A stretch of DNA of 64,000 bases from the NCBI GenBank assembly GCA_035555855.1, contig DATMGD010000077.1:1-64000 (forward strand). The letters run 5' to 3'. This document shows positions 54,846-64,000 of the stretch, one piece after another. How positions within the stretch are numbered: position 1 is the stretch's first letter; each line of letters begins with the position of its first letter. The DNA is from Palsa-892 sp035555855 (GTDB lineage Bacteria > Pseudomonadota > Alphaproteobacteria > Rhizobiales > Xanthobacteraceae). The translations under genes were made by a program, and so were the position numbers. Under the pieces are notes generated by a model, which did no database searches, was not told the origin of the DNA, and worked only from the letters and a program-made list of their open reading frames with translations.

Positions 54846-55374
54846 GGAACTCAGGCTGACCGGTATTTCCCGCCGCGCGTTTACGCTCGCGGCGCTTCTT
54901 GCGCTCGGCGGCTGCTTCCAGCCGATGTATGGCGACCGCTCCATCGGCGGGACGGGCACGAACCTGCGGAATGCATTGCGTGACGTCGAGATCGCGCCGA
55001 TCGAAGGCCGCGTCGGACAGGAACTGCGCAACGATCTCATCTTCGAACTCGGCGGCGGCAGCGGCAATCCGGTCGGCGCGCCCTACCGGCTGCACCTCAC
55101 CGTCGCGACCAACAGCTTCAGCGCCATTCTCGACCCGGTGTCGGGCCTCGGCCAGGCCGAAACCGTCGCGTTCGATGTCACCTATCGCCTCAAGGACGTC
55201 TCGAACGACAAGTTCGTCATGACCGACAAGGCGACGGCCCGCGTCACCGTCGATACCACCTCGCAACGCTACGCGCGGCTGCGCGCCATTCGCGACGCCG
55301 AGAACAAGGCGGCGCAGGTCATCTCCGAGCAGATCCGCTCGCGCATCGCGTCCTATTTCCTCATCAAGACCTGA
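54832..55374 (+). CDS. lptE: LPS-assembly lipoprotein LptE
   Basis: A 180-residue lipoprotein. The signal has a twin-arginine-like RRAFTLAALLALGGC with lipobox LGGC (Cys near residue 27). The mature part matches alphaproteobacterial LptE: FQPMYGDRSIGG, then NALRDVEIAPIEGRVGQELRNDL, and ARLRAIRDAENKAAQVIS near the end. It plugs the LptD barrel that places LPS in the outer leaflet. The start lies 14 bases inside leuS, and holA follows after 13 bases. Confidence 0.9.
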   Translation: MSSRKELRLTGISRRAFTLAALLALGGCFQPMYGDRSIGGTGTNLRNALRDVEIAPIEGRVGQELRNDLIFELGGGSGNPVGAPYRLHLTVATNSFSAILDPVSGLGQAETVAFDVTYRLKDVSNDKFVMTDKATARVTVDTTSQRYARLRAIRDAENKAAQVISEQIRSRIASYFLIKT

Positions 55375-55387
55375 CGTCCGCGCGCCC

Positions 55388-56416
55388 GTGACCGTCCTGC
55401 GCGCCGGCGATATCGACCGCTTCCTCAAAGAGCCCGATCCGAAGAAACCCGTCGTCCTCGTCTATGGCCCCGACAGCGGCCTCGTGAGCGAGCGCGCCGG
55501 CATCCTTGTTCGCAAGATGTCGGGCGAGAATGCCGACCCGTTTTCGCTCGTCCAGCTCGATGGCGACATCGTCGCGGGCGATCCCGGCAAGCTGATCGAT
55601 GAAGCGCAGACCATCGGGTTGTTCGGCAACCATCGGGTGCTTCGCCTGCGCGCCGGAGCCAAGAACTTCGCATCCGCCGTCGAAACGCTGCTGGCAAATC
55701 CGCCGCAGGCGACGGTCGTGATCGAGGCGGGCGACCTGCGGCCCACGTCGCCGCTGCGCTCGATCTGCGAAAAATCGCAGTCCGCCGCCGTCATTCCCTG
55801 TTACGTCGATACCGAGCGCGATCTTGCCCGGCTGATTTCGGATCAGAACCTTTCATTTGAACCCGGTGCCCGCGAAGAACTCGTGGCCCTCCTCGGCGCC
55901 GACCGCCTCTCCACCCGCGCCGAACTCGACAAGCTCGCGCTCTACGCACAGGGCAATGGCGGCAGAGTAAGCATCGAAGATGTCCGCGCCGTCATTGCCG
56001 ACGCCTCGGCCCTGGCGCTCGATGATGTGATGGATTTCGCCGCGACAGGCGATGCCGAGGCCGCACTCGTTGCGCTCAACAAGGCCTTCACCGCCGGCAC
56101 TCAGCCCGCCGCGATTCTCAACGCGGCGATCCGGCACGTGACGCAACTGCATCGTCTGAAGCTCGCGATCGATGCCGGCGACAGCCCTGCCCGCGTCGTC
56201 GAATATGCCCGGCCGCCGGTGTTTTTTCGCCGCCGCTCGCATTTTGAGCGCGCCTTGAATCGCTACGGCAGCGAACTTCTCGCACGCGAGATCGTGGCAC
56301 TTTCGGATGCTTCGCTCGCCGCGCGCAAGGACGCAGCCCTCGCCGCCACGATCACCGAACGCGCAATCTTGCGATTCGCGAAATGCGGCAAGCAAAATAC
56401 AGCCCGCCGCAGCTGA
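55388..56416 (+). CDS. holA: DNA polymerase III delta subunit
   Basis: 342 residues from a GTG start (MTVLRAGDIDRFLKEPD). It has VVLVYGPDSGLVSERAGIL, the degenerate AAA+ P-loop region, LRLRAGAKNFASAVETLL, LSTRAELDKLALYAQG and FAATGDAEAALVALNKAF. HolA opens the beta clamp in the clamp loader. It follows lptE by 13 bases and is convergent with parB. Confidence 0.93.
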   Translation: MTVLRAGDIDRFLKEPDPKKPVVLVYGPDSGLVSERAGILVRKMSGENADPFSLVQLDGDIVAGDPGKLIDEAQTIGLFGNHRVLRLRAGAKNFASAVETLLANPPQATVVIEAGDLRPTSPLRSICEKSQSAAVIPCYVDTERDLARLISDQNLSFEPGAREELVALLGADRLSTRAELDKLALYAQGNGGRVSIEDVRAVIADASALALDDVMDFAATGDAEAALVALNKAFTAGTQPAAILNAAIRHVTQLHRLKLAIDAGDSPARVVEYARPPVFFRRRSHFERALNRYGSELLAREIVALSDASLAARKDAALAATITERAILRFAKCGKQNTARRS

Positions 56417-56428
56417 TTTTCTCGTGCT

Positions 56429-57319
56429 TTAACGACGGCCTGCAAGTCTTCGCGACAGCGCTTCGAATTGCTCGAGTGTCTTGTAACGCACGCGCACTTC
56501 GCCGCTTTGGCCGCCCTGCCCGCGCGCATGGATCTCGACCGTGAGACCGAGCGCATCCGAAAGCTGGCGCTCAAGTGCGCGAATGTCGGCGCTCTTCGCC
56601 GCCTTGGTTTTCTTGCGGCCGCCCTTGCCCTTGGTCGTCGCCGGCCGGTCCTGGGCGCGCGCTTCCGCCTCGCGCACGTTGAGGCCCTCTTCGACGATAA
56701 GCTTGGCAAGCCCCTCCGGGTCTTCGTGCGCGAGCAGCGCCCGCGCGTGACCAGCCGTGAGTTTTCCTTCGGCGAGATATTTCTTCACACTGGCGGGAAG
56801 CTTCTGTAGCCGAAGCGTATTTGCGACATGGCTGCGGCTTTTGCCGACGACGCGCGCAAGATCGTTCTGGGTGTATTTGAATTCCTCGATCAGCGACTCG
56901 TAGCCCGCCGCCTCTTCGAGCGCATTCAGATCGGCGCGTTGCACGTTCTCGACGATGGCGATCTCTAACGCTTCGCGGTCGCCAATCTCGAGCTGCAGCA
57001 CCGGCACATCGCGAAGGCCGGCTTTCTGTGCAGCGCGCCAGCGCCGCTCGCCGGCGATGATTTCGTACTGATCGGACTTGCCCGGCACGCCGCGCACCAG
57101 AATGGGCTGCAGTACACCTTTCTCTTTGACCGAAGCGGTGAGGTCGGCAAGATCCTCCTCGAGGAATTTGCGCCGCGGATTGCGTGGATTAGCGCGAACA
57201 AGTTCGATCGGAAGACGGCGGACACCGCGCGCACGTTCAAGCGCTGCGCTTTCGTCACCGGCATCGCCGATCAGCGCCGCGAGACCCCGCCCTAATCTCG
57301 ATCGTTCCGTCGCCGCCAT
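56429..57319 (-). CDS. parB: Chromosome partitioning protein ParB
   Basis: 296 residues from the ATG ending at 57319 (GAAGG upstream; a GTG 6 bases earlier is open). The N-terminal ParA-activating segment is RLGRGLAALIGD. The CTPase/DNA-clamp domain has LVRANPRNPRRKF, EIIAGERRWRAAQKAG with the CTP-binding GERRWRA, and ENVQRADLNALEEA. The parS-reading helix-turn-helix has QNDLARVVGKSRSHVANTLR. A basic linker (KGKGGRKKTKA) leads to the C-terminal dimer domain. Seven parS-like sites lie 1.2-4.7 kb away. Confidence 0.97.
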   Translation of the reverse strand: MAATERSRLGRGLAALIGDAGDESAALERARGVRRLPIELVRANPRNPRRKFLEEDLADLTASVKEKGVLQPILVRGVPGKSDQYEIIAGERRWRAAQKAGLRDVPVLQLEIGDREALEIAIVENVQRADLNALEEAAGYESLIEEFKYTQNDLARVVGKSRSHVANTLRLQKLPASVKKYLAEGKLTAGHARALLAHEDPEGLAKLIVEEGLNVREAEARAQDRPATTKGKGGRKKTKAAKSADIRALERQLSDALGLTVEIHARGQGGQSGEVRVRYKTLEQFEALSRRLAGRR

Positions 57320-57396
57320 CGCCACCTTCGCGCCTTTTCTTACGTCATCTCACAAGTAGGAATTTAATCAGAGCGTTTAATCGGCACCCTTCGCGC

Positions 57397-58215
57397 TTAC
57401 GCCGCGATGCCGCGCTCGCGCTTCACGACTTCCGACGCCAGCCGTAAGTAAGCCTGGCTGCCCGTGCACTTGAAATCGTACAGCAGCACCGGCTTGCCGT
57501 AGGACGGCGCCTCAGAGACGCGGACGTTGCGCGGAATGATCGTCTGATAGACCTTGTCGCCCATGAACTGTTTCACGTCCGCGACAACCTGATCCGACAG
57601 GTTGTTGCGCGCATCGTACATCGTTAGCACGATGCCGTGGATCGAGAGCTTCGGGTTGAGTGTCGTCTTGACCTGCTCGACCGTCTTCAAAAGCTGCGAC
57701 AATCCTTCGAGCGCGAAGAACTCACACTGCAACGGCACGAGGATCGAGTCGGCCGCTGCCATCGCATTGATGGTGAGAAGGTTGAGCGACGGCGGGCAAT
57801 CGACCAGCACATAGCCGAAGCCGTCCGCTTGATCGGAGCCGGCAAGCGTGAGCAGGGCGTTGCGCAGACGGTAGTTGCGCTCGCGCTCGTTCGCCAACTC
57901 CAATTCAAGCCCGGAGAGATCCATCGTCGACGGCGCGATGAAGAGGCGAGGGATCGCCGTCTCTTGGATGACCTCGGAAAGCTTCGCGTCACCCACCAGC
58001 ACATCATAGGTCGAACGACGGCGATTCTTGTGCTCGACACCGAGACCGGTCGAGGCGTTGCCCTGTGGATCGAGATCGACGATCAGCACGCGCTCGTTGA
58101 TCGCGGCGAGGGCGGTGCCAAGATTGATCGCCGTCGTCGTCTTGCCGACACCGCCTTTTTGATTGGCGAGAGCAAGAATGCGCGGGCGACGTTGAGTCTC
58201 TGGGCGCTGGGTCAT
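57397..58215 (-). CDS. parA: Chromosome partitioning ATPase ParA
   Basis: A 272-residue ParA/Soj. The deviant Walker A is ANQKGGVGKTTTAINLG with the signature lysine, then VLIVDLDPQGNASTGLG, VLVDCPPSLNLLTINA and LVPLQCEFFALEGLSQL. ATP-bound dimers coat the nucleoid and pull ParB-parS complexes apart. The 77-base gap to parB holds a TTTAATC direct repeat. A perfect CtrA-type site lies 18-34 bases upstream of its start. Confidence 0.97.
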   Translation of the reverse strand: MTQRPETQRRPRILALANQKGGVGKTTTAINLGTALAAINERVLIVDLDPQGNASTGLGVEHKNRRRSTYDVLVGDAKLSEVIQETAIPRLFIAPSTMDLSGLELELANERERNYRLRNALLTLAGSDQADGFGYVLVDCPPSLNLLTINAMAAADSILVPLQCEFFALEGLSQLLKTVEQVKTTLNPKLSIHGIVLTMYDARNNLSDQVVADVKQFMGDKVYQTIIPRNVRVSEAPSYGKPVLLYDFKCTGSQAYLRLASEVVKRERGIAA

Positions 58216-58232
58216 GGCCTAATTCCGAGCGT

Positions 58233-58249
58233 GGTTAATTTTGTCTTAA
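58233..58249 (-). promoter_or_regulatory. CtrA-type binding site upstream of parA
   Basis: On the minus strand TTAAGACAAAATTAACC is an exact TTAA-N7-TTAAC match. It overlaps the rsmG stop codon and ends 18 bases before the parA start, a place where a bound CtrA could sit on an internal parAB promoter. It is one of only two exact matches seen between genes in the window; the other is before ftsK. Confidence 0.6.
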
Positions 58250-58890
58250 AACCTGATCGACGAGGAGTATACGACCCTCGGCATCGGTTTTACTCGGCAC
58301 GGTGGTCGAGCGGATGTTCCAAGATTTAGTGGCTGCGGTCAATTCGTTATCTAGATTTGCCCCCTTCATAAACAGGCCTTTGGCGCCGTTTTGCAGGAAC
58401 GGATAGGCAAGCTCCAGAAGCTCCGAAAGCGGTGCGAGCGCACGCGCCGTGACGACCTCAAGACCGGGCAGGGTATCGAGCGAGACCGTCTCGATACGTT
58501 TCACGTGAATCATTGCCGGGAGACCCAGCACCCGCACTGCCTCGCGCAGAAATGCGCTCTTGCGCTGATCGCTCTCGATGAGATGCATCTTGGCACCGGC
58601 GCGATCCTTCAATGCGATCGCAACGACAAGCCCTGGAAAGCCGCCGCCCGAGCCGAGATCGGCCCACACCCTTGCGCCAGGTGCGAGATCGAGAAGCTGC
58701 AAACTGTCGGCAATGTGCCGCGTCCAAAGATGCGAAAGCGAAGACGCCGAGACGAGCTGCACGGCCTTCTGCCATTTCAAAATCAGTTCGACGAACTGGT
58801 CGAGCCGCGCCGCCGTTTCACGTGAAACAGGTGTGAGTTTGAGCACCGCCTTTTTGTCAGCGGCGAGATCACTAGCGAGATCTTGCGTGC

Positions 58891-58894
<4 letters not shown>
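58235..58894 (-). CDS. rsmG: 16S rRNA (guanine-527-N7) methyltransferase RsmG
   Basis: A 219-residue RsmG/GidB. It has PVSRETAARLDQFVELILKW, LWTRHIADSLQLLDL, WADLGSGGGFPGLVVAI as the SAM site, and TARALAPLSELLELAYPFL. It methylates G527 in the 530 loop of 16S rRNA. The start overlaps the mnmG stop by 4 bases (ATGA). Two parS-like sites lie inside its coding sequence; the first is encoded by the VSRET codons. Confidence 0.96.
58497..58512. promoter_or_regulatory. parS: parS-like site 1 (in rsmG)
   Basis: CGTTTCACGTGAATCA matches TGTTTCACGTGAAACA at 14 of 16 bases. The T at position 14 creates a GANTC site (GAATC, 58507-58511). It lies inside rsmG. Confidence 0.7.
58814..58829. promoter_or_regulatory. 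parS: parS-like site 2 (in rsmG)
   Basis: CGTTTCACGTGAAACA matches the parS consensus at 15 of 16 bases and keeps the symmetric right arm, so it has no GANTC. It is encoded by the VSRET codons near the RsmG N-terminus. Confidence 0.85.
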
Positions 58895-60738
<1,844 letters not shown>

Positions 60739-60776
60739 GAGCGGGTTCTTCGCGCGGATTCGAACCCGCGTCAAAA

Positions 60777-60792
60777 CGTTTCACGTGAATCA
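60777..60792. promoter_or_regulatory. parS: parS-like site 3 (mnmG-mnmE gap)
   Basis: CGTTTCACGTGAATCA matches the consensus at 14 of 16 bases and contains GANTC (GAATC, 60787-60791). First of four copies in the mnmG-mnmE gap. Confidence 0.8.
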
Positions 60793-60816
60793 ATCGGCGG
60801 AGAGGCGTGGCCGGGG

Positions 60817-60832
60817 TGTTTCACGTGAATCA
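60817..60832. promoter_or_regulatory. parS: parS-like site 4 (mnmG-mnmE gap)
   Basis: TGTTTCACGTGAATCA matches the consensus at 15 of 16 bases; the single change creates GANTC (60827-60831). Confidence 0.85.
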
Positions 60833-60853
60833 TTTCAGATGACGAGGGCAAGT

Positions 60854-60869
60854 TGTTTCACGTGAATCA
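60854..60869. promoter_or_regulatory. parS: parS-like site 5 (mnmG-mnmE gap)
   Basis: TGTTTCACGTGAATCA again, identical to site 4, with GANTC at 60864-60868. Its spacing from site 4 is 37 bases start to start. Confidence 0.85.
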
Positions 60870-60894
60870 TTTTCAGGGGCCCGTCTGTCCCACC

Positions 60895-60910
60895 GGTTTC
60901 ACGTGAAACA
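60895..60910. promoter_or_regulatory. parS: parS-like site 6 (mnmG-mnmE gap)
   Basis: GGTTTCACGTGAAACA matches the consensus at 15 of 16 bases with the symmetric right arm and no GANTC. It lies 16 bases beyond the mnmE stop codon. Confidence 0.88.
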
Positions 60911-60925
60911 GGCGGCATTAACCTT

Positions 60926-62221
60926 TCATTTACCAACGCAGAAGTTTTTGAAGAGCTCGCCCAGCACGTCTTCGATGCCGATCTTGCCGGTGATTCGCCC
61001 GAGTGCATCGGCGGCGAGACGCAGCTCTTCAGCGAATAATTCCTCGCGACCGGAAATCTCGGGGCTCGAGAGCGCGACGAGATGCGCAACCGCCGCCTCG
61101 AGCGCCTGGCGCTGGCGCGCATTTGTGACGAGCGCCGGCTCGCCCGCGAGCTTGCCTGCAACTTCTGCGAGTCTCGCGATCAAGCCGTCCATGCCCTCGC
61201 CGGTCTTCGCCGAGACCGCCAGTTCGCCAGCAGTTACGGCCCGCAAATCGGCTTTCGTGCGCAACACCCATTCCCGCCCGGGCTCTTTCACCGCGACTTG
61301 CCGATCATCGTCCACGAGCCACAGCACGAGATCAGCAGCCTCTGCCCGCGCCTTTGCACGTTTCACGCCCTCGGCCTCCACCGGATCGGACGTTTCACGG
61401 ATTCCCGCGGTATCGACCAGCACTACCGGCACGCCATTCAGATCAAGAGCGACCTCGATCACATCGCGCGTCGTGCCGGGAATGTCGGAAACGATGGCGA
61501 CTTCCCGCTCCGCCAAGCGGTTTAGAAGCGTCGATTTGCCGACATTGGGAGCCCCCGCAATCGCAACCGTGAAACCCTCGCGCAGCCGCTCGCCGCGCCC
61601 GGCGTCTCGCAGCGCCATGCGGATTTCCGCGACAAGCGATGCCGCGGCATTCCGCGCCGAGTGCAGGAGATCCTTCGGCACATCGCCCTCGTCCGAAAAA
61701 TCGATTGCCGCGGTGACCTCGGCTTGCACCGAAAGCAGCTTCTCGCGCCACGCCTCGACCTTTTTGGAAAGCCCGCCGCGGAACTGCAGCACAGCCTGCC
61801 GACGCTGCGCCTCCGTTTCGGCAGCGATCAAATCGCCAAGGCCTTCTACCCGGGCAACATCGATCTTGCCGTTCAGGAGCGCCCGCTTGGTGAACTCGCC
61901 CGGGCCCGCCGGGCGAAAGCCTGCGATCTTGCTGAACACCGCGAAGATCGAACTGACGATGGCGCGGCCGCCATGGATATGCAGCTCCGCCATGTCCTCG
62001 CCGGTTTCGCTTTTCGGCCCCGGCACCCAGACAGCTAAACCGTCATCGAGTGTTTCACGTGAATCAGGATTCCTGAACACGGCATAAGCCGCTTTGCGCG
62101 GCTCCGGCACTTTGCCGGTGAGAGCAATCAGTCCTTCATTCGCCTTCGGCCCTGAAATCCGGATAACGGCGATCGCCGCCGGCAGCCGCCCGCTCGAAAG
62201 GGCGTAGATCGTGTCATTCAT
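60926..62221 (-). CDS. mnmE: tRNA modification GTPase MnmE
   Basis: A 431-residue MnmE. The N-terminal folate-binding domain has TIYALSSGRLPAAIAVIRISG and HGGRAIVSSIFAVF. The G domain in the middle has P-loop GAPNVGKSTLLN, switch II VDTAGIRE and IPGTTRDVIEV. The C-terminus ends CVGK, with the catalytic cysteine typical of the family. It works with MnmG on wobble uridines. A parS-like site lies inside the gene at the codons for DSRET. Confidence 0.97.
   Translation of the reverse strand: MNDTIYALSSGRLPAAIAVIRISGPKANEGLIALTGKVPEPRKAAYAVFRNPDSRETLDDGLAVWVPGPKSETGEDMAELHIHGGRAIVSSIFAVFSKIAGFRPAGPGEFTKRALLNGKIDVARVEGLGDLIAAETEAQRRQAVLQFRGGLSKKVEAWREKLLSVQAEVTAAIDFSDEGDVPKDLLHSARNAAASLVAEIRMALRDAGRGERLREGFTVAIAGAPNVGKSTLLNRLAEREVAIVSDIPGTTRDVIEVALDLNGVPVVLVDTAGIRETSDPVEAEGVKRAKARAEAADLVLWLVDDDRQVAVKEPGREWVLRTKADLRAVTAGELAVSAKTGEGMDGLIARLAEVAGKLAGEPALVTNARQRQALEAAVAHLVALSSPEISGREELFAEELRLAADALGRITGKIGIEDVLGELFKNFCVGK
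62051..62066. promoter_or_regulatory. parS: parS-like site 7 (in mnmE)
   Basis: TGTTTCACGTGAATCA matches at 15 of 16 bases, with GANTC at 62061-62065 and a second GANTC (GATTC, 62068-62072) directly after it. It lies inside mnmE. Confidence 0.8.
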
Positions 62222-62250
62222 AGTGATTTCCGCATGCTAGTTTCCGCTTC

Positions 62251-64000
62251 ATGTCACAGAACAGATTAGCGCAAGAAACCAGCCCGTATCTCATTCAACA
62301 CAAGGATAATCCGGTTGCCTGGTGGCCCTGGGGGCCGGAGGCGCTTGCGGAGGCCAAGCGCAGCGGCAAACCCATTTTGCTTTCGGTTGGTTATGCCGCC
62401 TGCCACTGGTGCCATGTGATGGCGCACGAGAGCTTCGAGGACGAAGCCACCGCCGCGGTGATGAACGAGCTCTACGTCAACATCAAAGTCGATCGCGAGG
62501 AACGCCCCGACATCGACGAAATCTACATGCGCGCGCTCCAGCTCATGGGCGAGCAGGGCGGCTGGCCGCTCACGATGTTTCTCACCCCCGATGCCGAACC
62601 GTTCTGGGGCGGCACTTATTTTCCGAACAAGCCGAACTACGGCCGGCCCGGTTTTCAGGATGTGCTGAAGACCGTATCGCGTGTCTTCCACAACGAACCG
62701 GGCAAGGTCGAGGAAAACCGCAAGCAGCTTGCAAAGGCACTTCAGGAACGCGCCCGCGCGAGCGGCGCGGTCAAGCTCGGCATTCCCGAGCTCAACCGCG
62801 CGAGCGAGCAGATCGGCAGCCTGTTCGACCCCATCCACGGCGGCCTGCGCGGTGCGCCGAAATTTCCGCAATGCGCGATGCTCGAATTTCTCTGGCGCGC
62901 CGGCGAGCGCACCGGCGAGGAGCGCTACTACGCCGTTGCCGAGCGCACGCTCGATCGTATGAGCCAGGGCGGCATCTACGATCATCTCGGTGGCGGCTAC
63001 TCGCGCTATTCGGTCGACGAGCGCTGGCTCGCGCCGCACTTCGAAAAGATGCTCTACGACAACGCGCAAATTCTTGAGCTCCTGGCACTCGCCTTCGCGC
63101 GCACCGGCGACACGTTGTTTTACGACCGAGCCCGCGAGACAGTCGAATGGCTCGCCCGCGAGATGACGACGCCCGAAGGCGCCTTCGCGTCGTCGCTCGA
63201 TGCCGACTCCGAAGGCGAGGAGGGAAAATTCTACCTCTGGTCGCTCGAGGAAATTCGCGACGCGCTCGGCGCCGAAGACAGCGAATTTTTCGCCAAACAT
63301 TACGACGTCAGCGAAGGCGGCAATTTCGAGCACGCCAATATTCTGAATCGTTTGAATCGCTTACCGCGCAGCAAGGAAAATCCTTCGCGCAGCAATGACG
63401 ACGAGACACGCCTCGCGAACCTGCGCGCGAAGCTTCTCCAAACGCGCGCCAAACGAGTCCGGCCGGGCCTGGACGACAAAGTTCTCGCCGACTGGAACGG
63501 CCTGATGATCGCCGCGCTCGCCAACGCCGGCGCACTGATGAACGAGCCCGACTGGGTCAAGCGCGGCGAGAAAGCCTTCGCCTTCATCGCAGCGAACATG
63601 ACGAAGAGCGATCGCTTAGGCCACTCAACGCGCGCGGGCCGCCTGCTGTTTCCCGGATTATCGTCGGATTTCGCCGCGATGATTCGCGCCGCGATCGCAC
63701 TCCATCAGGCAACCGGCAAACAGGATTATCTCGATCACGCACGGCGCTGGTCGGCCGCACTCGAGAAGCATCACTACGATTCCGAAACGCACGGCTACTT
63801 TCTCACCGCCGACGATGCCGAGGGATTGATCGTACGGCCCGCACTCACCCGCGACGACGCACTGCCGAATCCGAACGGCGTACAGGCGCAGAACTTGATC
63901 CGGCTCGCACTGCTCACCGGCGACGACAGTTATCGCGAGCGCGCCGACAAACTGCTCGAAGGTCTCTTGCCGCTCGCGGCCGAGAGCGTGTTCAATCACA
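62251..64000 (+). CDS. DUF255 thioredoxin-domain protein (YyaL/SPATA20-like), 3' end cut
   Basis: The ATG at 62251 opens a frame that runs off the right edge after 583 codons; full-length relatives have roughly 670-700 residues, so about 85% is present. The thioredoxin-like DUF255 domain starts SPYLIQHKDNPVAWWPWG and has YAACHWCHVMAHESFED (CHWCH at 51-55), where a CxxC lies. KVDREERPDIDEIYM and MGEQGGWPLTMFLTPD follow, then a six-hairpin glycosidase-like helical region (GGGYSRYSVDERWLAPHFEK). The function is unknown; it is divergent from mnmE across 29 bases. Confidence 0.92.
   Translation, partial: MSQNRLAQETSPYLIQHKDNPVAWWPWGPEALAEAKRSGKPILLSVGYAACHWCHVMAHESFEDEATAAVMNELYVNIKVDREERPDIDEIYMRALQLMGEQGGWPLTMFLTPDAEPFWGGTYFPNKPNYGRPGFQDVLKTVSRVFHNEPGKVEENRKQLAKALQERARASGAVKLGIPELNRASEQIGSLFDPIHGGLRGAPKFPQCAMLEFLWRAGERTGEERYYAVAERTLDRMSQGGIYDHLGGGYSRYSVDERWLAPHFEKMLYDNAQILELLALAFARTGDTLFYDRARETVEWLAREMTTPEGAFASSLDADSEGEEGKFYLWSLEEIRDALGAEDSEFFAKHYDVSEGGNFEHANILNRLNRLPRSKENPSRSNDDETRLANLRAKLLQTRAKRVRPGLDDKVLADWNGLMIAALANAGALMNEPDWVKRGEKAFAFIAANMTKSDRLGHSTRAGRLLFPGLSSDFAAMIRAAIALHQATGKQDYLDHARRWSAALEKHHYDSETHGYFLTADDAEGLIVRPALTRDDALPNPNGVQAQNLIRLALLTGDDSYRERADKLLEGLLPLAAESVFNH

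Noticed and set aside
52215..55067. A 950-codon open frame on the minus strand opposite leuS and lptE
   Set aside because: It is the antisense of a well-recognised synthetase in a GC-rich genome; the translation has no family features, low-complexity Arg/Asp composition and no sensible start context.
57363..57382. Direct repeat TTTAATC-N6-TTTAATC between parB and parA considered as a CtrA site
   Set aside because: The TTAA cores are separated by 9 bases, not 7, and no TTAAC follows, so it does not fit the CtrA consensus.
60748..60768. A sequence resembling a tRNA T-arm (GGTTCGAATCC on the minus strand) between mnmG and the first parS site
   Set aside because: The stem lacks one base needed for a proper 5-bp T-stem, and no anticodon arm, D-arm or acceptor stem can be drawn around it. 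It may be a remnant or chance.

Overview
The window is a gene-dense, GC-rich stretch of an alphaproteobacterial main chromosome, most likely order Hyphomicrobiales (Rhizobiales); family is not resolved. Support comes from the gene order hemC-hemD-mic60-hemY, an Irr-type iron control element in the heme-uptake locus, a giant NAD-glutamate dehydrogenase, the order ftsK-lolA-xth-cNMP-cenR-ldt-yggS-leuS-lptE-holA-parB-parA-rsmG-mnmG-mnmE, and parS sites between mnmG and mnmE. No plasmid, phage, insertion sequence or CRISPR array is visible, and no gap between genes exceeds 300 bases. Genes at both edges are cut.

Layout. 1-3.1 kb: the N-terminus of a CysJ-like diflavin reductase behind an AT-rich promoter with a perfect inverted repeat, then an APH-type kinase/acyl-CoA dehydrogenase pair. 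3.2-11.3 kb: heme uptake (hemP-hmuTUV leftward, hmuR rightward from a shared control region), an IsdG-type heme monooxygenase, TonB and a soluble PAS chemoreceptor. 11.4-17.0 kb: fdhD, tRNA-Thr and the heme-synthesis operon hemC-hemD-mic60-hemY. 17.1-28.8 kb: tsaD-gpsA, acs, sdhAF4, rsmB, a heparinase-like gene, purH and an Atg22-like transporter. 28.8-36.8 kb: NAD-GDH, an AhpD-like protein, the lemA-TPM-TPM cluster and tRNA-Gly. 37-43.2 kb: editing deacylase, thioredoxin/TPR protein, LON-domain protein, Trm112, GST, nitronate monooxygenase, ubiH, tesB. 43.4-45.4 kb: sigma-54-type promoter, glnK-amtB. 45.5-62.2 kb: division, envelope and segregation block. 62.25 kb to the end: a DUF255 thioredoxin-fold protein.

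How the genes work together. HmuR with TonB brings heme across the outer membrane, HmuT binds it in the periplasm, HmuUV imports it and the monooxygenase can release its iron; exbB, exbD and hmuS are absent here, so they must lie elsewhere or be replaced. The par block holds ParA, ParB and seven parS-like sites over 3.6 kb. Two perfect matches to the CtrA consensus TTAA-N7-TTAAC sit in front of ftsK and parA. Five of the seven parS copies carry the same substitution, which creates a GANTC (CcrM methylation) site inside the ParB-binding motif. Together these suggest that segregation and translocation genes are tied to the CtrA/CcrM cell-cycle circuit. The parS/GANTC overlap is the most unusual signal in an otherwise conserved window.
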